NCBI RefSeq assembly: GCF_030282845.1
Contig: NZ_JASTWE010000009.1
Location: 1-64,000, forward strand
Direction: 5' to 3'
Length of the DNA stretch: 64,000 nucleotides
DNA from: Pseudodesulfovibrio pelocollis
GTDB taxonomy: Bacteria > Desulfobacterota > Desulfovibrionia > Desulfovibrionales > Desulfovibrionaceae
Both the position numbers and the translations under genes were made by a program. Numbering within the stretch: the stretch's first letter is position 1; the number at the start of each line of letters is the position of its first letter. Below, one piece after another: positions 1-8,562 of the stretch. The notes beneath the pieces are model-generated. The model worked only from the letters and a program-made list of their open reading frames with translations. It made no database searches and had not been told where the DNA came from.

Positions 1-1262
1 AGGTCGTCGTGTTCGATTTCAACCTGCCAGGCATGAACGGTCTTGAAGCGGGCGAGGCGCTCCTGAGTCACAAGCTGGACCTGCCGCTCGTGCTGCTCAC
101 CGGAGTGGGATCAGAACTGATCGCAGTCAAAGCCATGCGCCTGGGGTTCTTTGACTACATGGTAAAGGACGTCAGCGCGGGCTATCTCAAGCTTCTACCT
201 GCCAAGCTTGAGGAAGTGCTCCGAAGATGCAAACGGGAGAGAGAGCACCGGGAAACCCAGGAGCGATACGCTAGGCTCGTGGAACAATCGCCGGACATCT
301 TTTACACCGTCTCCAGCACGCGCGGCTGGCTCTTTGCCTCCAAGCGGCTGGAAGAGATTCTGGGATATAGTGCGCAGACCATCATGGAAATCCCGGATAT
401 CTGGATGAGCAAAATCCATTCGCAAGATCAGGCCCTTCTTCGAGACGCAATGATCGGGACATCCGCTGGGAGACACTTCTGCCTCGAATATCGAATCCAG
501 GCCAAAGACGGGCAGTGGAAGTGGCTCCGAGACCGCTCCATAAGCGCAAATACCACGGGCGACGAAACAATAATCTCAGGCATTGCCACGGACATCACTG
601 AAGAAAAAAATCTTGAGTACCTCAAAGAGAACTTCGAAATGATCACCCATCACGATCTGCGAAGCCCTCTCTCGGGAATAATCGGCATTTCAAGGATAAT
701 GGAACAGGAAAATGAAGGCTCAGCCAGGGAGCTGGCATGTGCAATCACCGATGCAGCAACCAGGATGTTGGACATGCTCAACCGATGGATGGATCTCTAC
801 AAGCTTGAGGCTGGGATTTTTGAAAGCACCCCCACGAACGTCGACATTGACAAGCTACTCCAATCCGTCATGAGCACCTTGCTCCACAGTCCTGCTTTCC
901 AGGGGGCCAACATCCGCTTTACATCATGTTCGACATCAATCATGACCGATAAAGTGCTTCTTTCGACCATTGTCACCAATTTGCTCAAGAATGCGCTTGA
1001 GGCTGGCGGTGCTGACGATCTCGTGCATCTCGACTGTCAGGATGACGGCGACAAGCTGACCATTGAGGTCCGCAATGCTCAGGAAGTTCCCCCCGATATC
1101 AAGCCATATTTCTTTGAAAAATTTTACTCAAGGGGCAAGCGTTCCGGGACCGGACTCGGCAACTTCTCCGCAAAACTCATGACCGATGCGCTGGGGGGAC
1201 ACATTTCAATGACTTCTTCGGCAGAAAAAGGCACTCTGGTTCGAATAAAACTCAACAAATAG
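1..1262 (+). CDS. Receiver-PAS-histidine kinase (5' truncated by window)
   Basis: The reading frame is open to the first base, so the start lies upstream; about 419 residues are visible. The remnant begins inside a receiver domain just before the phosphoacceptor (FDFNLPGMNG), followed by the conserved Thr (LLTGVG) and Lys (MVKD). A PAS/PAC domain follows at about residues 85-205 (ending ISGIATDIT), then an H-box (HHDLRSPL), an N-box (NLLKNALEAGG) and a short G-box (GTGLGNFSAK). The order receiver then kinase suggests a soluble signalling kinase that takes its input from another kinase and from the PAS ligand. Codon use is AT-richer than in genes beyond 13.4 kb, in line with the island idea. 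No output partner is visible downstream in the same operon; a 242-base gap without features follows. Confidence 0.9.
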   Translation, partial: VVVFDFNLPGMNGLEAGEALLSHKLDLPLVLLTGVGSELIAVKAMRLGFFDYMVKDVSAGYLKLLPAKLEEVLRRCKREREHRETQERYARLVEQSPDIFYTVSSTRGWLFASKRLEEILGYSAQTIMEIPDIWMSKIHSQDQALLRDAMIGTSAGRHFCLEYRIQAKDGQWKWLRDRSISANTTGDETIISGIATDITEEKNLEYLKENFEMITHHDLRSPLSGIIGISRIMEQENEGSARELACAITDAATRMLDMLNRWMDLYKLEAGIFESTPTNVDIDKLLQSVMSTLLHSPAFQGANIRFTSCSTSIMTDKVLLSTIVTNLLKNALEAGGADDLVHLDCQDDGDKLTIEVRNAQEVPPDIKPYFFEKFYSRGKRSGTGLGNFSAKLMTDALGGHISMTSSAEKGTLVRIKLNK

Positions 1263-1504
1263 ATGGAAGCTCCCTTCCGGCAGAATAGCACAGGTTGCAC
1301 CAGAGGTTTCCAAAGAGCCAATCACACCGCTTCGGTCACAGACAACACGGTTGAACGGATTGGCGCTTTTGCCTGGGAACAGTGTATGTCCATCACCTGT
1401 CGAGCAGCCCGGCTTTACATTTTTTGGCGCTTTATCTGCCTGAAATATATTGCATTGAAAGTCGTCTCAACGAGGGCTCTGTCGACTAAGGAGTTTTCAC
1501 AACT

Positions 1505-4282
1505 TTGATGAAGAAGACGGTTCTTTCCTGCGCTCGAAAAACACTGACACTGGCTTTGCCTGTGGTGGTTGTCTTTGCGCTGGTGCTTGGTATAACCGGA
1601 AGCGCTCTTTACGAGTATGGGGAGCGGCTCCTTGGGGAACCCCAAGCGAGGCAGATCGAGGTGGAGGCGGCGCTCATCGCGTCCCGCCTGGAAGAGGCCG
1701 CCTCGGATATGCGTTTTCTGGCGCACAGCCACACCATGAACGCCTGGCTGAATAACCCCACCTCCGGCCAGTTGGAGTTGCTGGGTTTCGACTTCCTGCA
1801 CCTGGTCCGAGACAAGGACCTGTTGCTCCAGGTCCGACTTCTCGGGGTCAACGGCGATGAGTTGCTCCGGGCCGAGGTTGACCCGGCGGAGCGCTCCTTC
1901 TTGCGTCCTGTCAGTGATCTGCAGAGCAAGGCCAAGCGGCAATATTTTGCTGCGGCCAGGCAACTGCCCCGCGGGGCGATCCATGTGTCCAGGTTCGACC
2001 TGAATGTGGAAAACGAAGAGATCGAGAGGCCTTTTCGCCCCACGGTGCGTCTGTCCATGCCCCTTTTCAGCGACGAAAACATCCGTCGTGGAGTGCTTGT
2101 ATTCAATCTGCGCGGGGCAACCATTCTTGACTGGCTGAACGAGATTCCCATTCAGGAAGGCTGGCAATTTCTGGTGACCAATGGTCAAGGATATTGGCTG
2201 AAGGGGCCTTCCCGGGATCAGGAATGGGGATTCATGCTGCCCGAAAGAGCATCGGCAAACATGGGCAACGCCTGCCCGGATGCCTGGGAATCAATCGTCG
2301 GGAGCGAATCGGGACGCGTAGCCACCAATGATGGGCTCTTTCTTTTCACCAGCATCGTCCCCTCGCGGGCAGTCCTTGGAACGCGTTCTCCACGCCAGGA
2401 CTCTGCCCTGCTGACTGGCGTGGAGTCAGGCGACACCCGCTGGGTTCTCGTAGCACACCTGCCGCCCGGCGAACTGGCGAAGCATGCCGCGTCGCTGGGG
2501 AGTCCCCTTTTCGTCTCCTTCGGTGTCGGGAGCCTCATTATCGTTTTGTTCTCGCTGCTGTTGGTCCGGGTGCACGAGCGACTTGTAAGCGCCAGAAACC
2601 ACGAAGAAAGCCAGTCCAGGGAGCTTGTGGAAAGCGTCATGAAAATGGGGGAGTTGGTCAAGTCCAACAGGCGCGTCATCTCCCAGCTTCACGAGGCCAA
2701 TGCAAAACTCGAAAGCGTGTTGAAAGCCGCGACCCAGATAGCGATCATTGCGACCGATCCCCACGGGACCATAACCATGTTCAATCCCGGAGCGGAGAAC
2801 CTGCTGGGCTATGCGGCCAAGGACTTGATCGGATTGCATACGCCTGAGGCTTTTCATCTGCCTGAAGAAGTGCAGAAGCGGGGACGAGAGTTGACCAAGG
2901 CTTTGGGCCGTGAGGTGGCCGGGTTTGGCGTGTTCGTCGAATCGGCCCGGCAGAGCGGGTTTGAAAGCCGCGAATGGACCTTTGTGCGCAAAGACGGCTC
3001 AACCCTCGACATGGAGCTTGTAGTGACCCCGATCCGCAGCGGAATGACCACAACGGGTTATCTCGGCATTGCGGTGGATGTGACCGAGCGCAACAAGGCG
3101 CTGCGGGAACGCGAATACAATCGGGCGAGACTCGACGGCATCGTGAACGCTGCCGTGGACGGTATCTTCACCATGGACACCAGGGGATTCATCACTACGG
3201 TCAACAAGGCCGGGGCGGCGCTTTTTGGCTACGCGCCGGAAGAGATCGTGGGACGCAAGGTGAATATGCTCATGGACGAGCCACCTCGAACCGAGCACGA
3301 CAGGTATCTCGAAAAATACCTGGCCACCGGCGAATCCTCGGTCATCAACGTGAGCGGCCGAGAGGTTCCGGGTCGGCACCGCAATGGCATCGCCTTCCCG
3401 TTGGAAATCGCTGTGAGCGAGGTACGGACCGAAACACAGCACTTCTTCACCGGCATCATGCGCGATATAACCGAACGCAAGAAGGCCGAGCAGGCATTGG
3501 TGCTGGCGAACGAGGCCCTGACGGAGAAGCAGCGCGCACTGGACGAGGACATGGCCGCCGCAGCCCAGATACAACTCAGTCTGCTCCCGCAGAAAGCCCC
3601 AACCGCGCGGGGGTTCGCCATGGACTGGCTCTTTCTGCCCAGCGATCATGTGGGCGGTGATGTTTTCAACATCCTGCCCCTGCCTGGCGGAAGGATCGGA
3701 CTCTATCTCATCGACGTGAGCGGGCATGGCCCGGCAGCGGCCATGGTCACGGTTTCCGTTTCCCAGATCATGCAGCCGGGGTCGGAGTTTGTGCAGGACG
3801 AACACGGCCCTCTTGAGCCGGACGAGGTCTTGCGCAGGGTGGACCGAGCCATTCCTCTGGACCGTTTCGACCGGTTCTGCACCATGTTCTACATGGTTTT
3901 CGATCCGGCTTCGCGAATCATAACCTCCTCTGGGGCCGGTCACCCGCCTCCGATCCTGGCACGGCCAGGACATCCGATCATCCAGCTGTCGGCGGGCGGA
4001 ACGGTGATAGGCCTGGGTGAGCCGGTGCCGTTCGTTTCCCAGCGAACCGAGGTCAGGGAAGATGACGTTCTCCTGCTGTATACCGATGGATGCACCGAGC
4101 ACGCCAACTCCGCCGGCCAGCAATTCGGGGCAACCCGTTTGGAAGACGCGCTGATGGCCTCCGTCCACCTGGAGCCGGACGCCATTCTGGAGGAACTGCG
4201 GCGGGAGCTGGACCGTTTTGGCCAAGGTGTGGAGCCTGAAGATGACATCTCTCTGGTCTGCATCAAGTTCAACGACGACTGA
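1505..4282 (+). CDS. Membrane sensor with two PAS domains and PP2C (RsbU-like) phosphatase
   Basis: A 925-residue protein predicted to dephosphorylate a STAS-domain antagonist. Membrane segments at about residues 12-35 and 335-355 bracket a periplasmic sensor region of about 300 residues. Two PAS domains (about 405-530 and 540-655, each ending in an ITE/VTE motif) lead through a helical linker into a SpoIIE/PP2C phosphatase with the metal-binding motifs GGDVF, DVSGHG, YTDG and EDDIS. It is followed at 14 bases by the STAS gene and then the anti-sigma-type kinase, the classic partner-switch order. AAGGAG at 1488-1493 could serve a TTG at 1505 or an ATG at 1508; the longer form is given. The periplasmic ligand is unknown. 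Confidence 0.9.
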   Translation: MMKKTVLSCARKTLTLALPVVVVFALVLGITGSALYEYGERLLGEPQARQIEVEAALIASRLEEAASDMRFLAHSHTMNAWLNNPTSGQLELLGFDFLHLVRDKDLLLQVRLLGVNGDELLRAEVDPAERSFLRPVSDLQSKAKRQYFAAARQLPRGAIHVSRFDLNVENEEIERPFRPTVRLSMPLFSDENIRRGVLVFNLRGATILDWLNEIPIQEGWQFLVTNGQGYWLKGPSRDQEWGFMLPERASANMGNACPDAWESIVGSESGRVATNDGLFLFTSIVPSRAVLGTRSPRQDSALLTGVESGDTRWVLVAHLPPGELAKHAASLGSPLFVSFGVGSLIIVLFSLLLVRVHERLVSARNHEESQSRELVESVMKMGELVKSNRRVISQLHEANAKLESVLKAATQIAIIATDPHGTITMFNPGAENLLGYAAKDLIGLHTPEAFHLPEEVQKRGRELTKALGREVAGFGVFVESARQSGFESREWTFVRKDGSTLDMELVVTPIRSGMTTTGYLGIAVDVTERNKALREREYNRARLDGIVNAAVDGIFTMDTRGFITTVNKAGAALFGYAPEEIVGRKVNMLMDEPPRTEHDRYLEKYLATGESSVINVSGREVPGRHRNGIAFPLEIAVSEVRTETQHFFTGIMRDITERKKAEQALVLANEALTEKQRALDEDMAAAAQIQLSLLPQKAPTARGFAMDWLFLPSDHVGGDVFNILPLPGGRIGLYLIDVSGHGPAAAMVTVSVSQIMQPGSEFVQDEHGPLEPDEVLRRVDRAIPLDRFDRFCTMFYMVFDPASRIITSSGAGHPPPILARPGHPIIQLSAGGTVIGLGEPVPFVSQRTEVREDDVLLLYTDGCTEHANSAGQQFGATRLEDALMASVHLEPDAILEELRRELDRFGQGVEPEDDISLVCIKFNDD

Positions 4283-4296
4283 ACAAGGAGAGGCGC

Positions 4297-4641
4297 ATGG
4301 AAGAACGCATGATGGGGAAGACGACGATTCTGCGGCCCGTGGAAGAGAGGGTGGACGCCGCCAATTCTGGCCTGCTCAAGAGCCGCTTTGTGGATATGGT
4401 CAACGACGGCCACCGCTCATTCATCATTGATCTTTCGGCAGTGGACTTCATGGACTCCACGGGGCTGGCAGCCCTCATGAGCTGCCTCAAGACACTGGGC
4501 GGCGAGGGGGACATCGTGTTGGCGTCCCTTTCCGTCAAGGTGCGCAAGCTCTTTACGCTGACCCGGCTCGATCAGGGCGTGTTCCGCATCTTCGCATCCA
4601 CGGAAGAAGCGCTGGCTGCGCTCAATGAAAAAGGAAGCTGA
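4297..4641 (+). CDS. STAS-domain anti-sigma factor antagonist (RsbV/SpoIIAA-like)
   Basis: A 114-residue single STAS domain. The phosphorylatable serine sits in the DSTG motif (VDFMDSTGLAAL), as in SpoIIAA and RsbV. In this family the dephosphorylated form binds the partner kinase and releases that kinase's target; the upstream PP2C protein is the expected activator and the downstream HATPase protein the expected kinase. AAGGAG lies 6 bases before the ATG. The stop is 1 base upstream of the preferred ATG of the next gene, so translation is probably coupled. No sigma factor is encoded nearby, so the final output may be a non-sigma target. Confidence 0.93.
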   Translation: MEERMMGKTTILRPVEERVDAANSGLLKSRFVDMVNDGHRSFIIDLSAVDFMDSTGLAALMSCLKTLGGEGDIVLASLSVKVRKLFTLTRLDQGVFRIFASTEEALAALNEKGS

Positions 4642-4642
4642 C

Positions 4643-5068
4643 ATGCATTCGATCGCTCTCTCCATTCCGAGCCGGGCCGAGGCCGTGCGTTTGGCGTGTC
4701 TGGCCATACGGGGACTGTTGCAGGGGGTGAAGCTGGATGACGAGGAAAAGTATCATGTGGAGCTGGCCGTGAGCGAGGCGGCCACCAATTCCATGCGCCA
4801 CGCCTATGGGGGTGAGCCGGAGCACGAAATCGGGCTTCAGGTCAGCATTGATCCAGAAAGATTGATTGTGGAGGTGTCCGACACCGGGCGGTCTCTCGAT
4901 CCTTGCCTGCTTAAGTGCGCCTGCCTGCCGTCCGAGGCGGACGTCCGGGAGGGCGCCGGGGGGCGGGGCCTGTATCTCATCCGCGAGGTCATGGACGATG
5001 TCCGGGTCGAGCGTGTCGACGGGCGCAACGTGCTGCGAATGACAAAGAGCCACAAAGGATTGAAGTGA
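4643..5068 (+). CDS. Serine-kinase anti-sigma factor (RsbW-like HATPase)
   Basis: A 141-residue GHKL ATPase of the RsbW/SpoIIAB type. The N-box (SEAATNSMRHAYGG) and a G1 box (VSDTGRSLD) plus a glycine-rich G2 segment (GAGGRGLYLI) are intact. It should phosphorylate the upstream STAS protein on serine and bind an unidentified output partner. The ATG at 4643 is chosen because AAGGAAG lies 5-6 bases before it; an in-frame ATG at 4625 would overlap the STAS gene by 17 bases. The gene ends only 4 bases from the stop of the convergent PilZ gene, so the switch sits next to the polysaccharide operon, which may be its target by inference. Confidence 0.9.
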   Translation: MHSIALSIPSRAEAVRLACLAIRGLLQGVKLDDEEKYHVELAVSEAATNSMRHAYGGEPEHEIGLQVSIDPERLIVEVSDTGRSLDPCLLKCACLPSEADVREGAGGRGLYLIREVMDDVRVERVDGRNVLRMTKSHKGLK

Positions 5069-5072
5069 GCAC

Positions 5073-5873
5073 CTACAGTGTGCCTATGTAGAGCATGACC
5101 ATGGTGTTGTAGTTGGAGAAGAGCCTGCCCTCCAAATCTTTTATGGCTCGCAGATAGAGCGCCGCAGTGTCGTCGCCCAGCGCTGTGCGGAACAGGTCCA
5201 TGTACAACTCCGGCTCCATGGCCCGGCGCAGTTCCTCAAGGTCAAGGGTTTCGAACCCGGCCTTGGGCCGATCAAGGCATGCCTGCTGGAGCGATTCGAG
5301 ATAGCCCATGTTTTCACGCACACGCTGGTCGATGTCGCCCAGGATCGTCTCCCGGAAGAAACGGTATTCCTCGGGTGAAAACTCGCCCAGACGCGAGAAG
5401 TACGACGAGAGGTGGCGCAAGTAGATGAGGACGCCGCGCTTGAGCAGCACGGAGTCCTTGATCACGCGCAGCAGAATGTTCTCCAATGTTCTCATCCCGC
5501 CAAGATCAATGGCGATTTCACGGCTGCCTATCTCCAGGAACACACCATATTTATCCGGCCCGCCCCCTGTCAGTTGCAGACCGATTCTCTGTTCATCGTC
5601 ATCGCCGTGCCACCGCTCGCGGACTACAGAGCCGACGGTCAGGGTGGTGCCGTCCATGGAAAAGGGCACATGCAGGTTGATCTCGTCGTGCATATGCAGC
5701 CGCTCACGGCTGGCCAGCCAACGGGGAATGGAAATGCCCACCCCGCCCTGACTCACATCCGCGAGCATGTACTGGAATGACTGAAAATCGCTTGTGCGCA
5801 ACCCGATAAAAGGCAGCACCACCGAGGCGATGCCGAGCCGCTTGAACTGCCGGGAATCGGATGCCTGGGTCAT
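5073..5873 (-). CDS. Stand-alone PilZ-domain protein of the polysaccharide operon
   Basis: A 266-residue protein, last gene of the operon running from 13021 down to 5073. The N-terminal half (about residues 8-115) is a PilZ domain with both cyclic-di-GMP signatures: RxxxR (RQFKR) and DxSxxG (DVSQGG). The C-terminal 130 residues are helical and not recognised. The start at 5873 has a GGGAGGG stretch upstream and overlaps the previous gene's stop as ATGA; an upstream extension to 6008 is a shadow. The BcsA-like synthase in this operon lacks a C-terminal PilZ domain, so this protein probably supplies c-di-GMP control in trans. Confidence 0.87.
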   Translation of the reverse strand: MTQASDSRQFKRLGIASVVLPFIGLRTSDFQSFQYMLADVSQGGVGISIPRWLASRERLHMHDEINLHVPFSMDGTTLTVGSVVRERWHGDDDEQRIGLQLTGGGPDKYGVFLEIGSREIAIDLGGMRTLENILLRVIKDSVLLKRGVLIYLRHLSSYFSRLGEFSPEEYRFFRETILGDIDQRVRENMGYLESLQQACLDRPKAGFETLDLEELRRAMEPELYMDLFRTALGDDTAALYLRAIKDLEGRLFSNYNTMVMLYIGTL

Positions 5874-6913
5874 GGCCGTCCCTCCCTGGATGGCAGGGCG
5901 AGGGCACCCGCATGGGACGCAAACATCCCGGCCAGGGGACGCAACCGGGCCGGAGTGACACAGCTCTCCAGCCGCCAATCCTGTTCCTTGTCCGCGTCGA
6001 ACCAGCACAGCCCGGCAAGGCCCCAGTTCCTGGCCGTGTTTACAGCGTCTTCGATCCAGGCCGTCTTGTCGCCCCCTTCGGCAACGGTGGCGGTCTCGAA
6101 GACCACCACCGGCTTGTGCGGGGCCAGGGCGCGCAGTTCCTCGTACAGCGGAGAGAATATCTCGGCAAAGGCCATGAATCGACTGTCCCAGCCATGCTCC
6201 TGCATGGTAAAGGTCGTGCCCCAGTTGTAGCCGTCCATGCCCAGCACGTCCACGGCGTCGTCGCCCGGATAGTAGGAGCTGGCAGTGTTCCAGTCCGCGC
6301 CGTCGCGCACGGGGTGCGGCAGGGATTCAGCATTGGGACAGAACGCGAAAAGCACGTTGTCGGCCCCGTGGAGGCGAAATCGGTCGCGGATATGCCGGAA
6401 CATGGCACGATATCTGGCAGGGCTTTCCGGGCCGTATTCGCTTCTGTCCCCGCCCCAGTGATAGCGCATTAGATTCATTTCATGGGCAAAACGCAGGATG
6501 ATGCGCCCGCCGCTGTCCCGGGCCGACACGGCAAAGGCGTCGATGTATTCGTCCCAGTGGCCATCAAGAATCTCGCGGGCGGCAATTGCGGTTTCCTTCT
6601 CGCCATCAACCGTCATGGGTTCCCAGGTGATGACTGGGACAGCTCCAGCGTCCTGGATTGCCTGGATCCCTTCATCGGGAAACTCAGGCTGGCTTTCCCT
6701 TGGCCAGTGCACGAAGAAGACGACCAGTGTAATGGGCCAGCCGAAGACCTCGTGTACATTTTCAATGGCCTCGGATGAAGGCTGGCCGTGAAGGGCCAGG
6801 CCAAACCCAGGAGGCGGGGGCGGCTGGCAGCCGGTCATCACGGCAAGGACGACCAGCAGCGCCGCCACGTCCCGAACGAGGCCTGTAAGGCGAGGGCAAG
6901 TCTTCAGAATCAT
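5870..6913 (-). CDS. GH26-like glycoside hydrolase lipoprotein
   Basis: A 347-residue protein with a hydrophobic leader ending in a lipobox (VMTGC, Cys29), so it should be a periplasmic lipoprotein. The TIM-barrel body carries the two glutamates expected for family 26 hydrolases: acid/base in FAHEMN (Glu145) and nucleophile in VVFETAT (Glu273). Family 26 acts mostly on beta-mannans and mixed-linkage beta-glucans. In cellulose-type operons the hydrolase (BcsZ, GH8) trims or edits the nascent polymer, and this gene sits in the matching place after the synthase. Its start overlaps the synthase stop as ATGA. The family call is from motifs by eye; the true substrate is unknown. Confidence 0.8.
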   Translation of the reverse strand: MILKTCPRLTGLVRDVAALLVVLAVMTGCQPPPPPGFGLALHGQPSSEAIENVHEVFGWPITLVVFFVHWPRESQPEFPDEGIQAIQDAGAVPVITWEPMTVDGEKETAIAAREILDGHWDEYIDAFAVSARDSGGRIILRFAHEMNLMRYHWGGDRSEYGPESPARYRAMFRHIRDRFRLHGADNVLFAFCPNAESLPHPVRDGADWNTASSYYPGDDAVDVLGMDGYNWGTTFTMQEHGWDSRFMAFAEIFSPLYEELRALAPHKPVVVFETATVAEGGDKTAWIEDAVNTARNWGLAGLCWFDADKEQDWRLESCVTPARLRPLAGMFASHAGALALPSREGRP

Positions 6914-8562
6914 GGCCGTTTCTCCTCCGGGTAATTGAACCAGAAGATGGAGGAGAGAAGCAGAAAGTGATAGAAACACCAGAAGGAGTTGGTAAGCAGG
7001 GCCAAAGGAGTGACCCCTTCATACCAAAACCTCAATCCACCCCACCACACGGCGGAAAAACAGGCCAAGGCCAGAAGTATCTGCATCCACAGCCCGCGAA
7101 GGGGCAGCGAGGTGGCTCCGGCCTTGGGCGTGATGCCAAACGTGCCGCGAAAGCCGAGTATGCCAAGCAGGGACGCCTTCATGTATACGGGAAAACACAA
7201 TGCCTGGAGTAGGATTCCTTGTGCCAACTCCCTGAACGAGTAGCGTCGCTGGCTCATGGAAAACAGAAACAGTGACAGGGTCAGCAGGATGTAGGGCACG
7301 AAAAACAGGAAATATATCTCCGGTCTGGCAAAGTAGCTGGGCACATTGAAGAAGAGGAACAGCACCGGGCAGAGCATCATGACGAAAAGCACCCACCCCA
7401 CGAAATAGTGCGTGCCCGAAAGGAAGTACTCCCACCACTTGGCCGCACTCATGCGCCGCGGGTTGCGGAAAAAGGCCCCCACGATGGTGCGGAACAGCCC
7501 CACCGTGCCAAGCGCCCAGCGGAACTGCTGCTTGAAGTACCCGCCCAGATCCTCCGGTCCCATGCCAAAGGCGCAGACCTTGTTGAGGTAGGCCGAGGAC
7601 CATCCCCGCTCATGGAACTTGAGAGAGGTGGCGAAATCCTCGGTGACGCTGGATTCCTCGAATCCGCCCACGTCCCACAGCGCCTGCCTGTTGAAGATGA
7701 CGTTGGTGCCGCAGCAAAACATGGCGTCCTGCAGGCTCTTGCCCTCGCAGATGTACTCGTAGAACACCGCCTGCTGGAGACCGGCAGCGCGGGCCACCCG
7801 GTTGAACTCGAAGTTGGTATAGTACTGCGGGGTCTGAATGAAGGCCAGGGTGGGGTTGTCCTCCATGAAGGCCACGAGCGGTTCCACAAAATCGGGCAGC
7901 GGGTTCATGTCCGCGTCGAACACGATGATGTACTTCTCGTCCAGGGCAGAGGGCTCGTCCTCGAAGCTGGTCAGGGTGAACCCTTCCGGCGGGTCGCCGT
8001 GCAGATAGTGCAGGAAGTCGTTGATCACCCCGGCCTTGGCTCCGCGCCAGGGACGGCGGAACAGGTTGACGCCGATGCGCTCGCACAACTCGTCCACGCT
8101 GGAGCGATAGTCGGTCAGATCCTGACCGGGCTTGTCGTAGCGGGTGTCGTCCAGGAAATAGATGTGCTTGTTTGGGTAGTTCAGGTTGTAGAAACAGGTC
8201 AGGGTGTCCTCGATCACTTCCAACGGCTCGTGGTAGGAGGCGACGATGATGGCGACCGGCGGATAGCTGCGCAGGGGCGGAACGCGGTCCATGGCGATGC
8301 GCCGCTCCTGCTTCGGACTGTGCAGCACATGGAATATGTTCAGGAAGTAGCCGAAGGCGTGGAGCATGGTGAAGGTCTCGGCCATGAGCAGGGCCATGGC
8401 CAGCCACTTCTCGGTCCAGTGGTAGTCCGCGACGATGAAGAGGGATGTCCGCACCATGAGATACAGAAAGATGCAGACCATGGCCGCCCCCAGCAGGAGG
8501 GAGAAGGAGGTGGTGGCCATCACTCCTTTTGGCCTTGCGCCCGGAGCGGCCCTAGAATCCAT
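6910..8562 (-). CDS. Processive family-2 glycosyltransferase (BcsA-like, no PilZ domain)
   Basis: A 550-residue inner-membrane polysaccharide synthase. Two N-terminal membrane segments are followed by a cytosolic GT-A domain with the full processive signature: DDT (138-140), DAD (216-218), TED (307-309) and QQFRW (345-349), then about five C-terminal membrane helices. It would polymerise a nucleotide-sugar into a beta-linked chain and move it across the membrane. The C-terminus stops after the last helix, so the PilZ domain of canonical BcsA is absent. The ATG at 8562 has GGAG 6 bases upstream and overlaps the upstream gene by 11 bases; an ATG at 8520 has AAGGAG too close (2 bases). Confidence 0.92.
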   Translation of the reverse strand: MDSRAAPGARPKGVMATTSFSLLLGAAMVCIFLYLMVRTSLFIVADYHWTEKWLAMALLMAETFTMLHAFGYFLNIFHVLHSPKQERRIAMDRVPPLRSYPPVAIIVASYHEPLEVIEDTLTCFYNLNYPNKHIYFLDDTRYDKPGQDLTDYRSSVDELCERIGVNLFRRPWRGAKAGVINDFLHYLHGDPPEGFTLTSFEDEPSALDEKYIIVFDADMNPLPDFVEPLVAFMEDNPTLAFIQTPQYYTNFEFNRVARAAGLQQAVFYEYICEGKSLQDAMFCCGTNVIFNRQALWDVGGFEESSVTEDFATSLKFHERGWSSAYLNKVCAFGMGPEDLGGYFKQQFRWALGTVGLFRTIVGAFFRNPRRMSAAKWWEYFLSGTHYFVGWVLFVMMLCPVLFLFFNVPSYFARPEIYFLFFVPYILLTLSLFLFSMSQRRYSFRELAQGILLQALCFPVYMKASLLGILGFRGTFGITPKAGATSLPLRGLWMQILLALACFSAVWWGGLRFWYEGVTPLALLTNSFWCFYHFLLLSSIFWFNYPEEKRP

